The notes below the pieces were generated by a model, which made no database searches, was not told the origin of the DNA, and saw nothing but the letters and a program-made list of their open reading frames with translations. From Nitrospirota bacterium (GTDB lineage: Bacteria > Nitrospirota > Thermodesulfovibrionia > UBA6902 > DSMQ01), in the NCBI GenBank assembly GCA_016207865.1, contig JACQZD010000181.1, positions 1-6,970 of the forward strand: a stretch of DNA of 6,970 bases, read 5' to 3'. The translations under genes were made by a program, and so were the position numbers. Below, in pieces: positions 1 to 4,284 of this stretch; the stretch's first letter is position 1, and each line of letters starts with the position of its first letter.

Positions 1-1568
1 TCGGTTATCATTACGCTTGTGGTAAGCATAAGCGCCGCCACTGACGCCGCATTCAGAAGCGCATAGCGGGTAACCTTTGTCGGGTCAATGATGCCTGCCT
101 GTATCATGTCCGTATAAACCTCGGCATTGGCGTCAAAGCCGTAATTCTTGCTGTCATTGGACTTTACCTTATCCACAATGACAGAACCTTCAAGTCCGGC
201 GTTTTCAACAATCTGCCTGATAGGCTCTTCAAGCGCCCTCTTAATTATTTCAATGCCTACCTGTTCATCATGATTATCAAGTTTCAGGTTCGCCAGTGAA
301 GGAATACATCTTAAAAGCGCAATGCCTCCGCCCGGGACTATCCCCTCTTCCACCGCAGCCCTTGTCGCATGAAGGGCGTCTTCAACCCTTGCCTTCTTTT
401 CCTTCATCTCTGTCTCTGTCGCAGCGCCTACATTAATAACGGCCACGCCGCCGACAATCTTTGCAAGCCTCTCCTGAAGTTTTTCCCTGTCATAATCAGA
501 GGTGGTTTCTTCAATCTGAGCCTTTATCTGTTTTACGCGTCCCTTAATTTTATCGGCGTGCCCTGCCCCTTCAACTATTGTGGTATTTTCCTTGTCAATG
601 GTAATTTTTTTGGCCCTTCCCAAATCAGAAAGCTTTATGCTCTCAAGCTTTATGCCGAGGTCTTCGGAAATCATGGTGCCGCCTGTGAGTATTGCTATGT
701 CTTCAAGCATAGCCTTCCTCCTGTCGCCGAATCCGGGCGCCTTTACTGCGCATACCTGAAGCGTGCCGCGGAGTTTGTTTACTACAAGCGTTGCAAGCGC
801 CTCGCCTTCAACCTCTTCCGCAAGAATAAGCAGGGGCCGGCCCATCTTTGCGGTCTGCTCAAGAATCGGAAGAAGGTCCTTCATGGAGCTGATCTTCTTT
901 TCGTTGATTAAAATCAGGACGTCTTCAAGCACGCACTCCATCCGGTCCGGGTTGGTGATAAAATAAGGCGAGATGTACCCCCTGTCAAACTGCATGCCCT
1001 CAACAACGTCCAGGGTTGTCAGCATGCTCTTGGCCTCTTCAACCGTGATGACGCCGTCTTTTCCGACCTTGTCCATCGCATCAGCGATAAGCTCTCCGAT
1101 TGTAAGGTCATTATTTGCGGAAATAGTCCCGACCTGAGCGATCTCTTTTTTCTCCTGTACGGTCTTGCTCATTTTCTTAAGCTCTGCAATTACGGCCTCT
1201 ACGGCCTTTTCAATCCCTCTTTTTACTTCCATGGGATTTGAGCCGGCAACAATATGCTTATTCCCTTCCTTGTAAATGGAATATGCAAGCACCGTAGCAG
1301 TAGTCGTTCCGTCGCCTGCCACATCAGAGGTCTTGCTTGCAACCTCCCTGACAAGCTGTGCGCCCATGTTCTCCCACGGGTCTTTCAGCTCTATTTCCTT
1401 AGCAACAGTCACGCCGTCTTTTGTAATGGTAGGCGCGCCGTACTTTTTGTCCAGAATCGCATTTCTTCCCTTGGGTCCCAGGGTTGCCTTCACTGCATCA
1501 GTCAGAATAGTCACCCCCCTGAGGATTGCGCTTCTTGCTGCTTCATCAAATAATAGTTGTTTAGCCAT
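1..1568 (-). CDS. groEL: 60-kDa chaperonin GroEL (C-terminus cut by window edge)
   Basis: This is the Hsp60 chaperonin subunit, which forms the cytoplasmic double-ring ATP-driven folding chamber capped by GroES. Reading leftward from ATG at 1568, the protein begins MAKQLLFDEAARSAILRG. It shows the ATP-binding DGTTT motif near residues 86-90, the NMGAQLVREVASK segment, and the ARVEDALHATRAAVEEG block that holds the second catalytic aspartate, followed by the glycine-rich VPGGG. Frame was checked at several points along the gene and no frameshift was seen. About 522 codons are present against a usual 540-550, so about 25 residues, including any GGM-rich tail, lie outside the window. The start is fixed by a strong GGAGG Shine-Dalgarno (1573-1577) that directly follows the groES stop codon, leaving a 9-bp gap. 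It is co-transcribed with groES and so is predicted to be under CIRCE/HrcA control. Identification is secure. Confidence 0.98.
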   Translation of the reverse strand, partial: MAKQLLFDEAARSAILRGVTILTDAVKATLGPKGRNAILDKKYGAPTITKDGVTVAKEIELKDPWENMGAQLVREVASKTSDVAGDGTTTATVLAYSIYKEGNKHIVAGSNPMEVKRGIEKAVEAVIAELKKMSKTVQEKKEIAQVGTISANNDLTIGELIADAMDKVGKDGVITVEEAKSMLTTLDVVEGMQFDRGYISPYFITNPDRMECVLEDVLILINEKKISSMKDLLPILEQTAKMGRPLLILAEEVEGEALATLVVNKLRGTLQVCAVKAPGFGDRRKAMLEDIAILTGGTMISEDLGIKLESIKLSDLGRAKKITIDKENTTIVEGAGHADKIKGRVKQIKAQIEETTSDYDREKLQERLAKIVGGVAVINVGAATETEMKEKKARVEDALHATRAAVEEGIVPGGGIALLRCIPSLANLKLDNHDEQVGIEIIKRALEEPIRQIVENAGLEGSVIVDKVKSNDSKNYGFDANAEVYTDMIQAGIIDPTKVTRYALLNAASVAALMLTTSVMIT

Positions 1569-1577
1569 TTTTCCTCC

Positions 1578-1868
1578 TTATTTTTCTAATATTCCCAGAA
1601 CATCTTCTTCTCTCAGAATAAGGTATTCAACGTTATCCATTGTTATCTTGGACCCTGAATACTTATCAAACAAAACTACATCTCCAACTTTCACTTCAAC
1701 TTTCTGAAGTTTGCCGTCGTCTGTTACCTTGCCTGCGCCGACAGCGACGATTTCACCCTTTTGCGGTTTTTCCTTGGCCGTATCGGGTATGAACAACCCG
1801 CCTGCGCTTTTTTCGGCTTCCTCGGAATACTTAACCAGAACCCTGTCTCTTAGTGGTTTGAATTTCAT
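1578..1868 (-). CDS. groES: 10-kDa co-chaperonin GroES, complete
   Basis: GroES is the heptameric cap that closes the GroEL folding chamber. The 96-residue product begins MKFKPLRDRVLVK and matches the family in length (about 95-97). The segment around residues 18-30 (EKSAGGLFIPDTA) is the mobile loop that docks on GroEL through its hydrophobic GLFIP tripeptide region. It is followed by KPQKGEIVAVGAG and, later, VGDVVLFDKYSGSKI, which are typical GroES core strands. The start at 1868 is supported by the match to the family N-terminus and by an AGGAGA-type Shine-Dalgarno about 9 nt upstream (minus strand, near 1877-1882). It is the first gene of a groES-groEL operon transcribed leftward from the promoter at 1973-2001. 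The 5' untranslated region would be about 100 nt and contains the CIRCE inverted repeat. Nothing is unusual in the protein. Confidence 0.98.
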   Translation of the reverse strand: MKFKPLRDRVLVKYSEEAEKSAGGLFIPDTAKEKPQKGEIVAVGAGKVTDDGKLQKVEVKVGDVVLFDKYSGSKITMDNVEYLILREEDVLGILEK

Positions 1869-1947
1869 ATTCTTTCTCTCCTTTCTTTTGTTTAGTTTTT
1901 ATTGATAACTCACTTGAAAAATCCGGTAGATGCTTCAGATTCTAATA

Positions 1948-1974
1948 TTAGCACTCACCAGAGGCGAGTGCTAA
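1948..1974. promoter_or_regulatory. CIRCE operator (HrcA-binding inverted repeat) of groESL
   Basis: The sequence is TTAGCACTC, a 9-bp spacer, then GAGTGCTAA, an exact match to the CIRCE consensus on both arms. Pairing extends three more bases on each side (arms 1945-1956 and 1966-1977), giving a perfect 12-bp inverted repeat. CIRCE is the known binding site of the heat-shock repressor HrcA. It lies about 80 bp upstream of the groES start and overlaps the -10 box and expected transcription start of the leftward promoter. A bound repressor would therefore be expected to block transcription directly. The hrcA gene itself is not in the window. Confidence 0.97.
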
Positions 1975-2001
1975 TATACTATGATTTAACGAGCATGACA
2001 A
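1973..2001 (-). promoter_or_regulatory. sigma70-like promoter of groES-groEL
   Basis: On the minus strand TTGTCA (2001-1996) is separated by exactly 17 bp from TATATT (1978-1973). Each hexamer has a single mismatch to the TTGACA/TATAAT consensus. The -10 box is shared with the outer part of the CIRCE arm, and transcription would be expected to start near 1966-1967, inside the operator. This arrangement fits housekeeping-sigma transcription with HrcA repression rather than a dedicated heat-shock sigma factor. The assignment is from sequence only. Confidence 0.8.
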
Positions 2002-2163
2002 GGTTTTATAACTGCCGAATTTTACAAAAATCAGGAATTATAGCTTATTTACTCTTTCTTTCTACTTTTTACTCAAAAATTCTACCTTTTAAACAAAAAC
2101 TTACAGTACGTGCCAATATATAAATCTTTTCATGATTATGATTAATATCATGGTAATTTTACC

Positions 2164-2192
2164 TTGACTCTGATAACGTTAGATATTATTCT
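2164..2192 (+). promoter_or_regulatory. upstream sigma70-like promoter in the first repeat unit
   Basis: TTGACT (2164-2169) is followed after 17 bp by TATTCT (2187-2192). The -35 box is good and the -10 box weaker (four of six consensus positions). It occupies the same position in its repeat unit as the stronger promoter at 2280-2308. It may be a decayed or secondary promoter for the rightward genes. Any AT-rich region yields such matches, so it is credible mainly because of its equivalence to the second copy. Confidence 0.45.
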
Positions 2193-2279
2193 GTTAACGC
2201 ATATATAATTACGATTAATACCGTATAATAATTTTACAGTTTTTCTTATAACAATATAAAAAGTTATGGTAATTTTCAC

Positions 2280-2308
2280 TTGACCTTAATGATTTAAAAT
2301 ACTATAAT
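2280..2308 (+). promoter_or_regulatory. near-consensus sigma70-like promoter for the rightward operon
   Basis: TTGACC (2280-2285), a 17-bp spacer, then TATAAT (2303-2308): one mismatch in total and ideal spacing. Transcription would begin near 2314-2316, leaving a leader of about 188 nt before the ATG at 2503. It faces the exopolysaccharide-like genes and is the best rightward promoter in the region. No transcription data can be inferred from sequence alone. Confidence 0.7.
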
Positions 2309-2441
2309 TAACTAATGTAGGTGTAAATGCTTATCCTGTATAATATTTTTACAATTTTGTGAAATATAATGATTCATCTACTGCCGTGTTGTTTCATTGT
2401 CATGTTATTTTATACTGAATCACCTATCTATACGGAATAGT

Positions 2442-2496
2442 CATTGCTGAATGTGACTGAGAGGGCGGAGCAGTGCAGACACAAGAAAGGCTGTGT
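2442..2496 (+). other. possible structured mRNA leader next to the start codon
   Basis: CATTGCT (2442-2448) can pair with AGCAGTG (2469-2475) in a 7-bp stem with one G-U pair. ACACA (2479-2483) can pair with TGTGT (2492-2496) around an 8-nt loop, ending 6 nt before the ATG at 2503. The segment is more GC-rich than the upstream DNA. No known riboswitch class was recognised; in particular the c-di-GMP GEMM core was looked for and not found. Pairing of this size can occur by chance, so this is a weak call. Confidence 0.3.
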
Positions 2497-2502
2497 GGGT
2501 AA

Positions 2503-4284
2503 ATGCCGTCTATAAAAAAAGCCATAATCCTTGCCGGGGGGCAGAAAACCAGGCTCAGTCCGCTTGATAAGTACCGTCCTGCCTGGATGCTTCCTATCGT
2601 AAACAAGCCCCTTATTGAGTATACAATTAATGCCTTAAGGACCACCGGGATAACAGAAGTGATGATAGCCATGTCGGAACACGACTCTGATTCCGGCAAT
2701 AATCCGAACAAGACCGTCCTGCAGGAATATCTAAAAAAAGACCTCAGCACTCCTGAAACTCATATATACTGTCATCTGGATGACAAACCGCGCGGCACGG
2801 CAGGCTCCCTAAAGGATTTAGAGGCCTTTATCGGGGACGATACCTTCCTGGTCATCAACAACAATATCTTCATAGAAGACATTCCTTTGGACAAGGTCGT
2901 TGAATTCCACCGGAGTATGAATTCCGTAGCAACCGTAGGCATTCACAAAGATGATATCTGCATACAAAGCAAAGAAGGTATTGAGATTGCGCCTGACAGT
3001 AAAATAAAAAGTTTCAGCATGATTCATCCTTCAATGGATAAGCGGTCGCCGTGGAAGTCCATGGGCATTTATATCTTTGAGCCTCTGGCGCTTAAGTTTA
3101 TTAACACAGACGGGTACATGGATATAAAAGAACAGCTCATTCCGGCTCTGCAGAATGCGTCATTAAATGTATATGCATATGTTATGGAAGGTTTATATCA
3201 ATGCATAGACAGCGTAAAAGATTACATTAATGTACAGCGGGATTTGCTTTACAATAATAACGCAAATGATTTCCATACTGGAGAGACGGTAGAAGTTGCA
3301 GAAAAGGTCTGGCTTGGGAAAAATGTCAAAATCTCGCCAAGCGCATACCTGCTGGGACCTCTTGTCATCGGAGACGGCTGTACTATTAATGACTGGACGC
3401 AGGTAATCGGCCCTGCAGTAATCGGCAGCGGGTGCCATATATCAGAAGGCGCCTTAATCCGTGAGAGCATAGTGTGGGATAAGACGGAAATAGCAAGCAT
3501 GGCAAAGATTGAATATTCTATTATTGGCGAGGGTTCCAGCATCCCTGACAATTTTTGCATCAAGAATATGATTGCGCTGAACGGATTAAAAATCGGCGAC
3601 ACTAATCTTTTTAATTCAGACCGCAGTGTAACCGGAACCATTGACCTGACAGAAGCCAAACTGACTGCAACCCTTAAGCATAAATCATATGAAATATTCA
3701 AACGGGCCGTAGATTTTTTATTGTCGGTATTGTGCCTGGTCCTTGCACTGCCTCTGTTTTTACTAATTGCATTGCTGATTAAATTAGATTCCTCAGGCCG
3801 GGTCTTTTATACCCAAAAACGATGCGGTAAAAACGGCAAATTATTCGGGATGATTAAATTCAGGACTATGATTGAAAACGCTGAAAAACTCCAGAGTAAA
3901 TTAGCATCCAAGAATGAGATTGACGGACCCATGTTTAAGCTGTCGGACGACCCGAGGGTTACAAGGGTTGGGAAGATACTAAGGAGCACCAGCCTGGATG
4001 AACTGCCCCAGTTGTTAAATGTATTAAAAGGCGAGATGAGCCTTGTAGGACCAAGGCCGCTGATAATGGATGAGATGAAGTTCAGCCCGAGCTGGCGCGA
4101 CACAAGGCTTAGGGTTAAACCCGGAATAACGGGGTTATGGCAGATACAAGGCAGGAGTGAAATGCCGTTTCATGAATGGATACGGTATGATGTATACTAT
4201 ATCCGGAACCAGTCCTTATGGCTGGACATAAAAATATTATTTAAGACGGCGCTGGTCGTCCTGAAAAAAAGAGGGGCGTATTAA
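2503..4284 (+). CDS. fusion: degenerate nucleotidyltransferase + left-handed beta-helix + polyprenyl-phosphate phosphoglycosyl transferase
   Basis: The C-terminal domain (about 395-593) is a bacterial sugar transferase that moves a sugar phosphate from a nucleotide sugar to undecaprenyl phosphate at the inner membrane, the first step of exopolysaccharide synthesis. It shows a hydrophobic membrane segment with an internal proline (402-427), KFRTM (452-456), the catalytic Asp-Glu pair in SLDELPQL (499-500), SLVGPRP (513-519) and PGITG (540-544), all apparently intact. Residues 1-245 resemble NDP-sugar pyrophosphorylases (AGGQKTRL, MLPIVNKPLIEY, PRGTAGSL, late D236), but K15 replaces the signature glycine, A27 the usual lysine, and N121 the usual metal-binding aspartate. 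Residues about 264-350 are hexapeptide repeats of a left-handed beta-helix. WcaJ-type relatives normally carry a membrane and Rossmann-like N-terminal part instead. An in-frame TAA immediately precedes the ATG, so the start cannot lie further upstream. No strong Shine-Dalgarno is visible. The stop abuts the next ATG. Sugar specificity is unknown. Confidence 0.9.
   Translation: MPSIKKAIILAGGQKTRLSPLDKYRPAWMLPIVNKPLIEYTINALRTTGITEVMIAMSEHDSDSGNNPNKTVLQEYLKKDLSTPETHIYCHLDDKPRGTAGSLKDLEAFIGDDTFLVINNNIFIEDIPLDKVVEFHRSMNSVATVGIHKDDICIQSKEGIEIAPDSKIKSFSMIHPSMDKRSPWKSMGIYIFEPLALKFINTDGYMDIKEQLIPALQNASLNVYAYVMEGLYQCIDSVKDYINVQRDLLYNNNANDFHTGETVEVAEKVWLGKNVKISPSAYLLGPLVIGDGCTINDWTQVIGPAVIGSGCHISEGALIRESIVWDKTEIASMAKIEYSIIGEGSSIPDNFCIKNMIALNGLKIGDTNLFNSDRSVTGTIDLTEAKLTATLKHKSYEIFKRAVDFLLSVLCLVLALPLFLLIALLIKLDSSGRVFYTQKRCGKNGKLFGMIKFRTMIENAEKLQSKLASKNEIDGPMFKLSDDPRVTRVGKILRSTSLDELPQLLNVLKGEMSLVGPRPLIMDEMKFSPSWRDTRLRVKPGITGLWQIQGRSEMPFHEWIRYDVYYIRNQSLWLDIKILFKTALVVLKKRGAY
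4271..4276 (+). promoter_or_regulatory. ribosome binding site fixing the start of the OPX-protease gene
   Basis: GAGGGG lies inside the last codons of the phosphoglycosyl transferase gene, 8 nt before the ATG at 4285, which directly follows the TAA (TAAATG). This supports the start even though it gives an unusually long n-region ahead of the lipoprotein signal. No better start exists between it and the hydrophobic segment. Tight stop/start packing suggests translational coupling. Confidence 0.75.

Larger units (their letters stand above)
2150..2381. repeat. imperfect tandem duplication, two units of about 116 bp
   Basis: Two landmarks recur in the same order at the same spacing. ATGGTAATTTT followed three bases later by TTGAC occurs at 2150-2168 and at 2266-2284 (17 of 19 bases identical). 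GTATAATA followed by a TTTTACA-TTTT-like tract occurs at 2223-2245 and at about 2338-2358. The offsets between copies are 116 and 115 bp, and within a unit the two landmarks lie 74 and 73 bp apart. The sequence between the landmarks is strongly diverged apart from a shared TTAAC or TAAC near the -10 region. This looks like an old duplication in which promoter elements were preserved or converged. Unit ends are approximate. Confidence 0.65.
2002..2502. other. AT-rich divergent intergenic region, no convincing gene
   Basis: About 500 bp separate the groESL promoter from the first rightward gene. The stretch is strongly AT-rich up to about 2440 and then becomes visibly more GC-rich just before the coding start. 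Open frames here are short, without ribosome sites or recognisable proteins. The left part (2002-2149) shows only pyrimidine-rich and A-rich runs and a weak inverted repeat, CATGAT-N10-ATCATG (2131-2152). The middle (2150-2381) is an imperfect tandem duplication carrying promoter-like boxes. The right end (2442-2496) can form small stem-loops. No tRNA, CRISPR or terminator with a T-run was recognised. Confidence 0.75.

Noticed and set aside
369..911. Open frame of 180 codons on the plus strand
   Set aside because: It lies entirely antisense to groEL, which is strongly supported; the translation is low-complexity and resembles no family.
1254..1707. Two overlapping plus-strand open frames
   Set aside because: They run antisense across the groEL start and the groES C-terminus, with no ribosome site and Ser/Pro/Thr-rich translations typical of antisense shadows.
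1902..2123. Plus-strand open frame of 73 codons in the intergenic region
   Set aside because: It overlaps the CIRCE operator and the groESL promoter, has no clear Shine-Dalgarno and encodes nothing recognisable.
2131..2152. Inverted repeat CATGAT-N10-ATCATG as an operator
   Set aside because: Six-base arms in very AT-rich DNA are expected by chance, and the site does not overlap a recognised promoter box.
2440..2500. c-di-GMP (GEMM) or other known riboswitch
   Set aside because: The conserved core sequences of the GEMM class could not be found, and the possible stems are short.
3249..3701. Minus-strand open frame of 150 codons
   Set aside because: It is antisense to the beta-helix region of the phosphoglycosyl transferase fusion; hexapeptide-repeat codons often leave the opposite strand open.
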